DNA of 64,000 bases, taken from contig OZ038463.1 of assembly GCA_964036295.1 (NCBI GenBank), forward strand, positions 20,695,069-20,759,068, written 5' to 3'. The notes under the pieces are model-generated. The model made no database searches. It saw nothing but the letters and a program-made list of their open reading frames with translations, and was not told where the DNA came from. The stretch comes from Plumapathes pennacea. Lineage: Eukaryota > Cnidaria > Anthozoa > Antipatharia > Myriopathidae. Shown one piece after another: positions 1 to 11,870 of this stretch (positions are counted from its first letter, which is position 1; every line of letters starts with the position of its first letter). A program made the translations under genes and the position numbers.

Positions 1-1930
1 ATTTATGGCATCCTTTGTGATCAATAAGAGTGCAGAAAATGGCAAATTATATGTATCAAGTGTAATTTTTGCACTGCAAAATTACAACTTAATGCTTGCA
101 AACCATGCGTGGCAGTAAACAAACTAAGAATGTTCGCTTGTCAGAGAATTCACAGTCAAAGCTTTTCAATTTCATCAACTCAAATTATGAAATAAAACAA
201 TGCTAATTTTCCCCGAACTTTTATTATGAATTAAAGTTGATGTAAGTACCTTGTCAGAGTCAAAACGGCGCCAAACTGTTAGTAAACACATTTTCTTTCA
301 TTAATGACACACAATCAGTATGGTTATCGATGTAGCATCAAGGGTACTTTAAAAGACGCAAAACCAGTGTTGTTTTTAACGTCGGCCGATCAACACTTGA
401 ATCGCGCCAAGAAACTTACACTTTCAAACCTACCGCTATTTTTTTGCCTTTGCCACAGAATACGGATGCTCTTGGAGCAACGGACAATCTTGATTTAGGT
501 CTTCGAAAAAAATGAATTACCGATTCAGAACGCATTGAAAGCACAACTAAAGTTTGTGCGTTGCGTGATGGTCTAGGAAAGTGGATTCTTTTTGTAAACA
601 TTTTACTAGTCAGATAACGTTACGAAAATGTATTGCAAATATATCTCTCTCGTTACTAAATTAACAACCAAAATTACTGTGTTGACGCCGAAAATATATT
701 CTTCTTTGCGCTAAAAGAAGTGAAACAAACCCCGTCCCGGTATTAAAAGTGTGTACTTCAATCACTGTCCCTTGCATTGATACCTTACATAAACACCTTA
801 CAAAAATCTCGAACCCCGGATAAATAGTATCCCCTCCTTTAAGTTTGATAGCAATCGGTAAAATATATTTACCTATGACGACAAGACGCAGCAAAATCAG
901 GGTTGGTTGAGTAAAAGCAGAACAGATAAAAAACAAAACAAAACAAAACAAAAAACACTATTCTACATAGCAAATACTAAATAAATGTCGAGTTGGTTAA
1001 GGTTGACTAAGGTTGAGTTTGTGATACAACGCTCAGCTCTTGATAGTCTATCAACCAGTTCGACTGGAAAAAAAACGTTCAAAACTCACAAAACAGACAG
1101 CTACTTGTCTAAATTGCCTTTGAAATGATAATCGCGGAAATACACTTACATCAGAAAAAGAGTATTTATAAAAGCTAAGAAATGCTATCGTTGAAGTATA
1201 AAACTTCCTGTTAATTTTCCTGTTATGTTTTGAAATTTTGCTCGCTTGAGTCTTGTTCGGAAGTTCACAAAATTACGCATGCCCACACGTTTTAACCGCG
1301 GTGTAAGGCACATAATCAGCGTTTCCTAAGCCAACCATAATTCTAATTTATTATGGCGCCGATCTGATTATTTTCCAGCATTCCAGAATGTCTTAAATGG
1401 AAGATTCATGATCTTGATGCTAAATGTACAGCAATATGATGGCAGGAATGAATCGTATTTAAAATCACTCTATCGTTTGACCACTTTTATAAAAGATGCG
1501 TGTACAACAAATATGTAGTAAAATGCATAAAAGACCATTTATTGCCAAGAACTTCTTGCAATCACCTTTTGACGGTCAGGAAGTGGGCATGTGAATGAAA
1601 CGCGCATACTAGACATTGAAAGCTAAGTGTGTGGGGAAACTACATGACTATGTTTCCAGTTCTGAAGAACCCGTCTCTCGGAAATGCATTAACTAATCAC
1701 ACACATGAAGCTATAGGCACGCAACGTCTGATAACAATGGCTAATTGTCTACACGAACAAATTGTTGTGTGCCGTTTTTTTTCCTGGATATTTAAAGTGG
1801 ATTTGAATTGAGACTTGTTTAAACTTTTATTTATTTTTATTATTATTCTTTTGTTTTCTTTTTTTTTTTTGTATTTTTTTAAGACAGCAACTAAGCAAAT
1901 TGATATCAAATTGGCACATTGTCTACGTTA
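1..1930. other. No recognisable gene
   Basis: AT-rich sequence in which I find no convincing exon, transposon protein or RNA gene. There is a short AAAAC-type simple repeat near 931-952. Open frames here are short and lack family-like composition. Confidence 0.5.
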
Positions 1931-1934
1931 AGTT

Positions 1935-1936
1935 TA

Positions 1937-2014
<78 letters not shown>
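1935..2014. repeat. (TA)n microsatellite
   Basis: About 80 bp of near-perfect TA dinucleotide repeat. The Ile-Tyr-rich frame that reads through it is a repeat artefact. Confidence 0.95.
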
Positions 2015-2017
<3 letters not shown>

Positions 2018-3360
2018 ACTAAGTCTACATGATGTTGAACTGATTGCCTGTGGAACATTTTCTCACTAATAGGCTCACTCGTGAAATTATCATCAACACT
2101 GAGATAAAAGATAAAATCTCCGCTATACAAATTGAACCACAAAGATTAACTAACAAATTCAGTAAAATAAAGCATAAAGAACAAATAATACTGATATATA
2201 ACTAAGCAAGAAATGACAAGCTATGACAACTAAGCTATGCAAATAAATACTAAACGTGAAAACTAAGTAATCTGAAGAGAACAATACTAACCATGAACAA
2301 TTGACATCAGCAATTATCGAATTGCAGAATTGGCGATGTTATTAAAATGTCCATTTTTTTCCGCATGAATCCATGCCAAGGCGATGTGGGCACTTGAGTG
2401 CACTGATTATTTTTTGAGTCTCTAGTCAACACGTTAGTAGAAGTAATTGAAGTCAGTCTAACGGTAAGTTGATAACATGCATAGGAGTGCTGAAGACGAA
2501 CACCCACTTCACTCACCTAGTAAAACGTGGGAGTAAAACGCGGAAGTCCATTAAGTCAGAAAATCGTACAGCATTGATTTTCAATCAAACGGAGAACTTC
2601 AAGTAAAATTGAATAGCAGATAGTTCCCCAGTTCTATCAACATTTAGATAAATGATGTTTAAATCATTATTGTTTCCGCTTAATATAAATGCATAGATAC
2701 ATATTCAATGAGATGGAAATTATCCTAGTCTTTGTTCGTGAGTCATCCGTCCATCCGCTGTGCGTGTTTCTTCCCACACCTCGATCATCTTTCACTGAAT
2801 CAAACTGAAACGATTACCACAAACGACATTCTCGTCATGGGTATGGTTGGTTATCGATTTCGCTGTTTTCGGTGTTCATTCATCATAAAAAGGTTTAATA
2901 GCTGTTTGCTGATGCATGTTACGTTACAGTATCAAACGATGTAGTTTTACTGTATTTACAAGACTGATGAATGATGCGTCGGAGGCTCGGAAACAAAAAG
3001 CAGGGTATTCGGAATGAAATGAAACAAGAGGAAAAACGAATGCCAACACAGTGCAAAAACATTTAAAACTACATTTAGAAATAAATTATAAAGACACACT
3101 ATTCACCTTGTGGCAATGGAGTGTCATGCGTCATGATTTTAGTGGTCTTTGGCATGCACTAAGAATAGTCACTTGGTAAACAGGAATCACATTGGTTGTG
3201 TTTTCATTAGCGAAATTTACTGGCGTAATTTTCCTCGAGGGTTTTGTTTGCTGACCAACTAACACTAGTGTAGGCGCGCCACTGTTTTCACCACTGAAAT
3301 CAGAAATGTTAAGTTGACATACGATCTGTCATCACTTCCGTTTTCTACAAAGCAAATGTT
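2015..3360. other. No recognisable gene
   Basis: No exon with consensus splice sites and no transposon protein was found in this 1.3 kb stretch. Around 3170-3310 there are GTGTTTTCA-type words that recur at 3800-3920 and may be decayed terminal parts of a Harbinger-type element. Confidence 0.4.
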
Positions 3361-3367
3361 TTGAAAG

Positions 3368-3508
3368 ATGGCGGGAGAAAAGAATGCGGTGTTTGTAATT
3401 CTGTTGCTTGTCGCGGCAGTTCGTAGTCTCGCTCGCTTGCGACGACGAAGGCGACAATTTCACCGATTAAGTCAGCACTTACTGCAAAATCGGAGGCAGC
3501 AGATATAG
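3368..3508 (+). CDS. Small ORF, 46 codons, unrecognised
   Basis: The frame starts with AAGATGGCG, a good animal start context, and encodes a hydrophobic stretch (residues about 7-18, VFVILLLVAAV-like) followed by a basic run of seven arginines between residues about 23 and 31, then stops with TAG. It could be the 5' part of a spliced gene, or the decayed N-terminus of a Harbinger transposase, whose N-termini are often arginine-rich. A Harbinger fragment lies 600 bp away on the opposite strand, so the two are not one frame. Function unknown. Confidence 0.25.
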   Translation: MAGEKNAVFVILLLVAAVRSLARLRRRRRQFHRLSQHLLQNRRQQI

Positions 3509-3734
3509 GGCATTTAGATCTGTACGTAGACAAGTTGAGCCTCGGGGAAGAGCCAAAGCGGTATGGGTTCTTTCAGACCTCAATTTGCCAACAGCCATTG
3601 AAATATCAGAATACCCGCTACTCACGTCCATTTGGTGAATGCTGTAGTCTAACTTACACAAATGTTCGTTTTGTGTTTCTTGGGCAATTTAATTTGTTTC
3701 TGCAATTATGGTCATTTCACAAAGTGATAGTACA

Positions 3735-3800
3735 TTATACTAGAAATACGATATTCGCAGAGGTCCCACGCCCAAGTAATCGGTTTTCTATGACATTGGC
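3735..3800. repeat. Direct repeat, copy 1 (pair at 5131-5199)
   Basis: A ~65 bp segment containing TATTCGCAGAGG and CCACGCCCAAGTAATCG recurs in the same orientation at 5131-5199 with a few mismatches. The two copies bracket the Harbinger fragment. They may be remains of one dispersed repeat split by an insertion. Confidence 0.7.
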
Positions 3801-4095
3801 TGTGTTTTCACTATGACACTTTACACTGGTGTAACGCAAACATTCCGGAAGTTCTAATGAAAACACCTAGGATGTAACTCACGTAAATTTTCATTAATGT
3901 AAATTGCAAAGTGTTTTCACCGGGATTTTAGGGTTATAATTACCGGAAACCGAGCAAAAATACACGACCTGAAAAGATGGTGTGACGCGGTGTGTACCTT
4001 TAAGCTTAAAAGCGTAGCCAATTGAAGCGCTCCATTTTCTGCCAAGCTGCCAAACACTGTACACACCCAACTTTAACAAAATCAAGACGTCTTTC

Positions 4096-4287
4096 TCAGC
4101 GCCACAAAGCAACAGCCACTCGCTTTTCTACAGTTATTGCCTGGCGTAAAATCGTGTATTGTCGCATTATGTGTGGATCAACTAGTCCGCAAATGAAGTG
4201 AAATGTATTCTTGTTGACACGAAAATGTTCACGCCACAAATTGTCCTCATACTGGTTAAGGTGGCTCCATAGGGTTTTCAGACGCAA
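4096..4287 (-). pseudogene. PIF/Harbinger transposase (HARBI1-like) fragment
   Basis: The minus-strand translation reads as the N-terminal half of a Harbinger DDE transposase: a WREHFRV-like segment, then FHFICGLVDPHI, then VEKRVAVALWR, which is the family's usual run just upstream of its helix-turn-helix part. Harbinger transposase makes a 3 bp target duplication (TWA) and needs a partner Myb-like protein; neither a partner nor clear terminal repeats is visible. The frame is closed by TGA directly after the ALWR codons (near 4098), and the following ~100 bp continue only as a degraded reading. About 63 of roughly 350 expected residues remain, so this is a dead fragment. The family call rests on recognised motif order, not on a search. 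Confidence 0.6.
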
Positions 4288-5330
4288 TTTCGCGTGGGCA
4301 CCAAAATCACAATGAAATAAAAACCCGACTTTCGTAATTCTCTGGAGGAAATCTGAATTTAACAGGAAATCCTAAAATCTCGGAATAAAAACAGTTTACG
4401 ATGCGTGCACGGTTCTTCGAGTCACGAAGAAACCAAACTTGCAAGCCTTTCAATCAAACTAAGTACACGCCGGCTTTACTTGATCGCCGATCTTTATCAC
4501 TTTACCTTCGAATGTATATAACTCTACTGAATTAGTTTGAAAGTATGTTCCTCACATCCTGTCAGGCGTGCGATCGCCGCTTTCTCCTCGTGTTTACATG
4601 CACAACTTGTTTTCACGCGCAAGGACATTACGGCTAACGCATGCGCACTTGTCGATCTTGTCGAGTCATTATTTTGCATTTGATGGCGCAATACGCACGT
4701 AAAATATCACATTTTTCTTTGCATTTTTCTCGAGTTTCCTTCGGTGAATCTGTCTTAAATTTTGCAGGCAAACGACGATTATATCCGGTTTTGTAATATT
4801 TGATTTTAATGAGGAATTTATGGGGCAGAATTTTTTTTTATTTGCAAAAAACCTAAATTGCCAATTAGCTCGGAATCCGCTCCTCTAACCCCAACTTTTT
4901 TTCACAGTTATGTTTACCTTATACAAATTTATAAACATACTGAAAGTTTCAGAAAAATTCACCGAAGAAAACTCGAGAAAATAGAGCAGAAAGTTTGAAA
5001 ACGGGGTAGAAGACCTTTATTTCAAGGACGTATTGTTTCCATAGAAACCACACTATATATTTCTTTAGCAACCATTTCTGCCCCGTTTATTTTTCCATTT
5101 GCCATGCATTGTCCTCTGCGACACATTTCTATTACTAAAAATACAATATTCGCAGAGGCCCCACGCCCAAGTAATCGATTTTGTATGACATTGCTAGAGC
5201 TCTCATGTACTGTATGCTTTCACCACACATCTCAATATTATATAATGTAATTAAAGGCAGATGACACTATATTAGCATTTACATGATATTGACATGTGTC
5301 CCATTCCGGGGAGTACTCATCATAATTTTG
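4288..5330. other. Non-coding stretch with a weak inverted repeat
   Basis: No gene seen. An imperfect inverted repeat with ~21 bp arms built on CTCGAG and the words TTCGGTGAAT / ATTCACCGAA lies at about 4728-4750 and 4956-4977. The second copy of the 3735-3800 direct repeat is at 5131-5199. Confidence 0.4.
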
Positions 5331-5337
5331 GGTGGGG

Positions 5338-5640
5338 GTGTACCGCCTGAACCTGAAAACCCCTTACCCTATTTCAAACCAAAATATCTGATTTACTATA
5401 CCCTATTTCAGACCTGACTCCAAAATGTATACCCTATTTCAGACCTAGTTTAGAGATTTATTTCTTTTGCAGCAATTTCCGCCCTGTGTTTTCTTCCATT
5501 TGCCGTGCATTGTCCGCTGCGACACATTTCTATTAAAATCATACCCTATCCCAGGCCAAAAACACAAAATCCCTACCCTATTTCAGACCATAAAGGCAAA
5601 ATCTATACCTTATTTCAGACTAAAAATGTTTGAAAATGAT
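5338..5640 (+). repeat. Degenerate CCCTATTTCAGACC repeat
   Basis: At least six spaced copies of a word close to TACCCTATTTCAGACC. The same repeat occurs inverted at 30020-30350, with shared flanking sequence (TTCCATTTGCCGTGCATTGTCC at 5497-5518 against its complement near 30165-30190), so it belongs to a dispersed element and is not a local satellite. Confidence 0.8.
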
Positions 5641-5657
5641 ACTCTTTGGGGCAGCAC

Positions 5658-7793
5658 ATACGTACGAAAATGTTTGGCCTGACAAGAGTCAAAATCCGGC
5701 CAGACATTTGAGCATAACAGGAGCATGACACGAGCCAAACAAGAGCCTAACAAAGAGAGCCTGAAACGAGCGTTAACTAGCATGACATTAGCCTGACAAA
5801 GGAAACCGAACATGGGCCTGACACAAGCCTAACATGTCCGGCTGAATTCAGGCCTGATTCAGGCCCGACAAGAAACATTAAACCATTGGGTATTTTTGTT
5901 TCAATCACCACTTGATGAGTTTCCTGCTTTGTGGCGACAGACAACATCAATATTGGTATGTTAACTATTTCTTGCTTTTTATCGCGCGTTCCGCACGTCA
6001 GGGCGCTAATTACCGCGTATGCATGCCTATTTTTCTTGGCAGTGAATATATCTGCGTTTATCCAGTAGTATTTAGCCAGTTCCTTCACTGATTCCGTCAT
6101 CGATGACAATGGACAAATTTCACATGGTATCAAAGTGGGCAGTCGGGTAATTATAACTTTCGCAACGTTTTGTCAACTTGATCTGCAAATAGTTCCAACT
6201 CAGCTTTTTTGTCCCAAAAAATTTCAAAACGTCAATTTAATGAGTATATACATTTCACTCTGAGGTGCTCATTGTCACAAATTTACAGCATTCTCATCCT
6301 AGCTAAGTTCTGGCGGTGACCCTCGGGAAAGAAAGTGTCTGGAACTGGAACTGTCCGCTTACGAGAATGTGTACTAAATAAAGAGTTTGACTGAGCTAGT
6401 TTCAAACAGGCGTTTTGTGAAGCCGTCCGTAATCAAGGGCTTCGACTGTAATCATTCACACACTGCTAACACACTGGATACGACATAATCTCGGAAACTG
6501 CAACTTACCCTTTCCTGCGATGGTATAAGCACAGCAGCGATGCGTCTCTCCTTTTGGCCACCCTGGTGCCAATCAACCTCTAGAAAAATACTTCTCCCTA
6601 ATGGGTTCAAAAGGTCCTTGCAGCTTACACGTACTTGTCCTTTGGTAGAACACTGACACTGCATTGTCACTCGCAAAATACAAGCACGCATACATGGCTA
6701 TATATGTAGGACGTACTCAAACAAACTGATAACTCTGAAGATCTCATAATTTACCGGACTGCCGTTGCTCGCCGGTTTGAATTAACTTCAGGTTAAAAAT
6801 GGGCGCCAAGTATGCAGGTCCTTCAGTCAGCCAATAAGGATCAGGTATTGTAAAGGCTAAAATGAAAGACCACTTTGTATGGGGTGTGATATTACAGCTC
6901 GCCTGCGGTTTTGTCTGAGACAATTGACGTAGTCTGTTCCATGCTGATCTTTGCCGATAAACATGTGCTGCAGTTAGTGGCCATTTATTCGCATGTTTTC
7001 CACATAACTCCTTCATTTTCCTACTTAGTTAAAAGGGGAAAACAATTGCGTAGAATCCCTCTGGGAGATTTTAAAAGTGGCCGTTCAAAAGAGCGTCCGA
7101 CGCGGCACTGAAGTTTACGATCACGGGCAGTTCTTCTTTAGTAAGATAAGCGGATTTGTTTTGAAATTATAGAAATATCAAATACTTACGTGCTAAAACA
7201 GAGAAAGTCACATGGAGTGCACGCAGGAAAGCAACTCCCGGGGTATTTTACGCAGCCAAGCACCGATCCCGGACGGCCACGGCTAATTATCCCGTACACA
7301 ACATAAACAAATCTTGTATTTTTCCTCCTGATATGAGTCAGGTAAATTATATCATGTGTTTGTAATTCTTTATAACTATGCCGAATACTCTTGCACGCAA
7401 ACTAGTTTTGCAAAAAGCATGCATAAGTGCAGTCGGTGTGTTGTTCATAATCATACGTATTCCATTTTCATCGCTAAAATGAACAACCACGCTCGCGGAA
7501 TGTCCTGTAAAGCTCGTGTTAGGCTCGTGTTAGGCCCTTGTTAGGCTGCAAGATTTAGGTTTGCGCTCGCTACAGACTCTTGCAGATGTCAGGCTCTTGT
7601 CAGGCTCTCTGTTACGCTCTTTTCCGGCCAGACAAGACACTAACAACAACCATACATTTGTCCGGGTCGTCTCACTTCAGCCTGACAAAATTTTGTCAGG
7701 TTCATGTTAGGCTCTGTTTCGGCTCTACAGGCCGTTGTACGGCCTGATTCAGGCCGGATTCAGGCTCTGTCAGGTTAGACATTTTCGTACGGG
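5658..7793. mobile_element. Non-autonomous DNA transposon 1 (GCCTGACA subterminal arrays)
   Basis: The left end reads CGTACGAAAATGTTTGGCC and the right end is the near-complement, running into CATTTTCGTACGGG. Inside the left end (5670-5870) are many spaced copies of CCTGACA/GCCTAACA words; inside the right end (7500-7780) the same words occur inverted as TGTTAGGC/TGTCAGGC. The interior, about 1.6 kb, shows no transposase. Short inverted termini followed by long arrays of ~10 bp subterminal repeats are typical of CMC (CACTA-like) transposons, where the repeats bind transposase; that assignment is inference. The left flank matches a repeat at 30020-30060 (inverted) that lacks the element, which supports the left boundary. 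Boundaries are good to a few bases. Confidence 0.7.
6509..6664 (-). CDS. Candidate coding exon inside transposon 1
   Basis: A 52-codon open stretch starts at an ATG at 6664 and ends exactly at a consensus GTAAGT donor at 6508-6503, in phase 0. The peptide is mixed and protein-like (it includes RVSCKDLLNPLG and SIFLEVDWHQGG), unlike the low-complexity frames elsewhere, and the frame stays open upstream of the ATG. It lies in the interior of transposon 1. It may be a captured host exon or the start of a transposon gene. I do not recognise it and found no downstream exon. Confidence 0.35.
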
Positions 7794-9085
7794 TATGGCA
7801 CAGTACCCCCCTCCCCCCCCCCCCCCTCCCCCTCCCCCTCCCCCCACCTGGGGTCCCTTTGCTGTTTGAAGAGTACAGTAATCTTATTCTATAATATATA
7901 GGGTGGTCTTGAAAGAAGGAAGTTCTCACAATATTATTCATTATGCCATGTCCATTTCGCAGTAATTTATTTTGTCTCACAAGAATGTATACAGAGTCAG
8001 TCTTTGCACTACATTATTGTTAAAATACTTTATATTAAATACTTCTCAATTACCTGTAGGTTACATTATACTTATCAGAAGTTCTCAAGTGTTGCATGTG
8101 TTGCCTTGTACATGTACAAACACAGAAAATCCCATGCCAGAGAAATATAGCCCTAACCCAATACTCTGCTGTAAGTGAAAATGAAAAAGTGCACTATAAA
8201 TATTTAATAATTTTATAGAATATTAGACAAATGAGTCAGGTTCACACATTATACAGCAGTGTAAGATACTATGAGACACAAGAAGAGCATCATTTTAGTA
8301 CTGTATTGACATTCTTATCTTAAAAAGTCTCATTTCCCATGTCATAAAACTAACTCTTCCTAATCACAGAAAGATACTTTTTCCAGTTGGACTTAGTGAA
8401 CTTCATGTTTGTATTGATATTTAGGGACCTATGAAAAACAAAACGAACATCAAAGTCTATAAATTAAAAAGTGTGTTCTGCGGCTGGAGATAGATGGGTG
8501 GGTGGGGAAGCACATTGTGTTGGGGTAACAGTTTAGACAATAATATCTCACCAGAAATTAAAAACTTGTTCAAAAGAAAACTTAATAAAATATCATTGCT
8601 AACTCTATCTGAGAAAAGGAAGAAATTAATGTTAGTAAAGTGCTGGCTTTTATAAAATGAAACTAACTGTGGTAAATGAAAATTGACTTGTTTGGCTGTT
8701 ATGATAATTATTATGTACAGTATCTTTGCAAATAAGTTTTGACCTCCAGTCCACTGAAGGCATTGACGTCATAAACTTGTTAAGATCATGGCAATTTTTT
8801 TCTGCCCACACCACTACTACTAACACAGCTCTTCTGAACATTACTTTATACACAGTAATGTATAAAGTACAGCTAAACTGCTAATTCAAAAATGCAAAAG
8901 GAAATACAGCAATAAATTACATTCTTTTCCTGATGCCAAATTGACAAAATAATCATTCATAACAATTTCTAGTTTACTGAACATCATTCCGTTTATTTAT
9001 ATTTTATTATGTACTATAATAATTTATAGCGAAGGGAAGGGGGGCTTAGTAAGACAAAGAAGTAAATACAAACAAAGATTGTATT
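7794..9085. other. No recognisable gene; C-rich tract at 7806-7850
   Basis: 7806-7850 is a C/CCCCT homopurine-homopyrimidine tract, able in principle to form a G-quadruplex or triplex on the minus strand. The remaining 1.2 kb is AT-rich and holds nothing I can name. Confidence 0.5.
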
Positions 9086-11342
9086 CCCACGCGAAATTTT
9101 AGGTACATTTTTGGTACATTAAAGGTACATGTTTGGTACCTCTAAATGTACCTAATAGGTTCCTAACATGTACCTATAATGAACCTTTTTGGTGGTATCT
9201 TTTAGGTATCTCTGAAGTAGCTTTTTTCGCCACCCAAAATGTACCTCAACTGAGATACCTAAAAGGTACCTTCAGGTCCAGCATTTTCATCATACTCAAC
9301 ATACCTAAAACATACCTCGAATGTACCTGGAATGTATCTACTGAGGTACCTATAATATACCAGAAAAGTTCCTAAAACATATCTGAAATGAACCTGAAAT
9401 GAACCTTAAATGTATCCAAACTGCACTTAAAATGTACCTCAGCTATACACAAAGTGTACCCATAGTATACCCATGAAATACTCAAAATGTACTCATAGTA
9501 TACTAATGACATACCTAAAATGTACCCACAATATACCAACACTGTACCTCTTCTGCACCCAAAATGTACTCATAGTGTACTAATGAGACATTCAAAAATT
9601 TCACTTATTTTATTGACTTCATAGCATGAATCAGTACTGTGATTTATAGATGATCAACATAAATACCATTACAAACTGATACCAGTGATGAAGCAAGATT
9701 CTAATCAATCATTTAGGTCTTGGTACTGAACTTGTAACAGGATGTATTGTTCAACAAGACTCAACTGCCAGGCTTTGCTTCCTGTGACTTCAACCTTTTA
9801 TGACAATCTTCTGTGTGGCTTGATCTGCACTTCCATAAATTCCCGCTTCTTCCTATACATTCAAGAATAAAGGATTAGAATTAGGTAAAAAAAATTAATC
9901 ATACAGGTTAGCAAAATATAGAGAATGCCCACTATTTCGTTTGCGTGTAGACTTACTGATTAAATTATACATTTGAATTGTGCCGGCCGCCGTCTGATAC
10001 AAAGTATATAGTGGAATTCGAGCAGCTATCTTACTTAATAGACAACAGTACAGGGAGCACAATGGAAATAGACAAGATATCTGTAAGCTTGGACGTATTA
10101 TAGCGCTGCCAAACAGTCATGTCGCACTCCATTCAACACAAAGCGTGTGCCTGAATCAGAGCAACTGTATCAAAACATTTTTAGCCCCGGGATCGAAACA
10201 AACAAAATAGAGTTATCTTACCTCATGTCCAGCATTCAGGGTCCGATTTCTGCAGAGATGCGATCTGATGTCCCCCGTGTTCATCAGATCATTTTGCAGT
10301 TGTGTAATCGACTTGAAAACGATCGTTCAGCAAGTTGTATCTTCTTTACCCATTTTCCGAGCAGCATATGAGGTTGATAATTCATTTTGGAGTATAGAGA
10401 GTTATCCGTTCCTCTATTAAAAGACTATCCCAGCGAAAAGAAGCAAAAGCTAACCGGCGAAGACGATCGACACAAACAAAGTTCGTTAAATGAGCGCCAC
10501 ATAAACGTCCCCAGCTCCTGATTGGTTTTCACATAACATGTGACCTAAGTTAGTACTCAGGCACATCCGAGACGATCCATGAACCATCGGCTTTGCAAGA
10601 AGCGAATGGGCCGCCGCTTTGGAACTGGAAATCGTGGATATTTATGAATGTTTGAAACAAGAATGGATGCATAATTAATGGAACAGTATGCTGATCATCG
10701 AAAAGACAGTGTTATTCAGTTGATATTTGGAATTCACATCACGAGATTTGCTTGTTGAACGATGCGTCCGGCTACTGCGTACATGTTGAACAAGGGAAAA
10801 TGTATGAATAAAGAAATGCAGATTGATAGAGGTCTGATGGAAGTCTAAAGCTCAAATGATATCGCAACAGGTATAACACTCTTGGATGTGAATTTGTTTG
10901 GGAGACAAACAAGGTACATTTTGGATATCTTTTTCAAGGTATATTACAGGTACACTTTTATTTCGCCGTGCACACTGCGGGTTTTTTATCTTGCATGTAC
11001 ATCAGTCAAGATACATGTTGGGTATCTTTCAGGGTACATTTCTATACAGGTACATTTTGGATATCTTTATGAAGGTACATAACAGATACATTTTTGTCAA
11101 GGTACATTTTAGGTATCAAAAATGTATGTTAGAGGTACATATAAAAAGTACATTTTGGGTATCTTAAGATCGTTTACCTTGAGGTATGTAAATGGTATAC
11201 TTTAGATACATTTTGGGTATATTATACAAAGTACATTATTGGTACTATTTTCTAAATGTACCTAAACAATACCTTGCTCAATCCATATGTACCTGAAAGA
11301 TACCATTTTGGTACTCAAAATGTACCTAAAATTTTGCGTGGG
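9086..11342. mobile_element. Non-autonomous DNA transposon 2 (GTACATTTT subterminal arrays), empty site known
   Basis: The left end reads CCCACGCGAAATTTTAGG and the right end CCTAAAATTTTGCGTGGG. Arrays of TAGGTACATTTT-like words fill 9103-9590 and occur inverted at 10905-11335. The interior, about 1.3 kb, encodes nothing I recognise. The flanking sequence (ACAAACAAAGAxTGTATT on the left, TTGTTATGGAAAGTAGTGGC on the right) occurs uninterrupted at 57549-57582, so the insertion is visible directly. Comparing the two gives a 2 bp duplication, TT. The layout is the same as transposon 1, and the termini resemble each other (CCC, three variable bases, CGAAAWTKT). Confidence 0.85.
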
Positions 11343-11870
11343 TTGTTATGGAAAGTAGTGGCAGGGTTTTGGAAAGTTTAGCCGAGCATTAAAAAACACA
11401 GTCCAAATAACATTTGACTTATAGTGCTTATACAGTGTTAGACAGTACATGATAAAAACAGCCAAGCAGTTAAAAAAATAATAATAATAAAAAAAAACTG
11501 TCTCACAAGAACTCACAAGATTTTGCACTGTATAATTTCACAGAGGACAAGTATTTTGATCTGTTCTTTGATAAACTGAAATGGTTTCTAGTGCTGCAAT
11601 TTTAATAAACACAGTTCTCTCTAATCAAATGCACAGAAACGCCAAATTCTTCTGTGTGATATATATGTTGTGATTTTGTCTATAAAGCAAAACGTCAAGT
11701 CTCAAATTAACCTCTGCACTGTATAACACTGGAAGTTGATTTTAACTGTCAAGACTCAAACGGTCAAAATAGTTCTCTGTCGTGAAAATTTATAGCATCA
11801 CAACAACAAAGTTTTATCGCGGCCGCAAAATGTCCGATAAGCTCGAAGCAATGCATAACGGACGAGTTGA
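11343..11870. repeat. Dispersed repeat interrupted by transposon 2
   Basis: The first ~140 bp, from TTGTTATGGAAAGTAGTGG through AACATTTGACTTATAGT to the run near AGCAGTTAAAAAAA, match 57557-57686 at roughly 85 percent by eye. The remainder to 11870 shows no gene. Confidence 0.7.
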
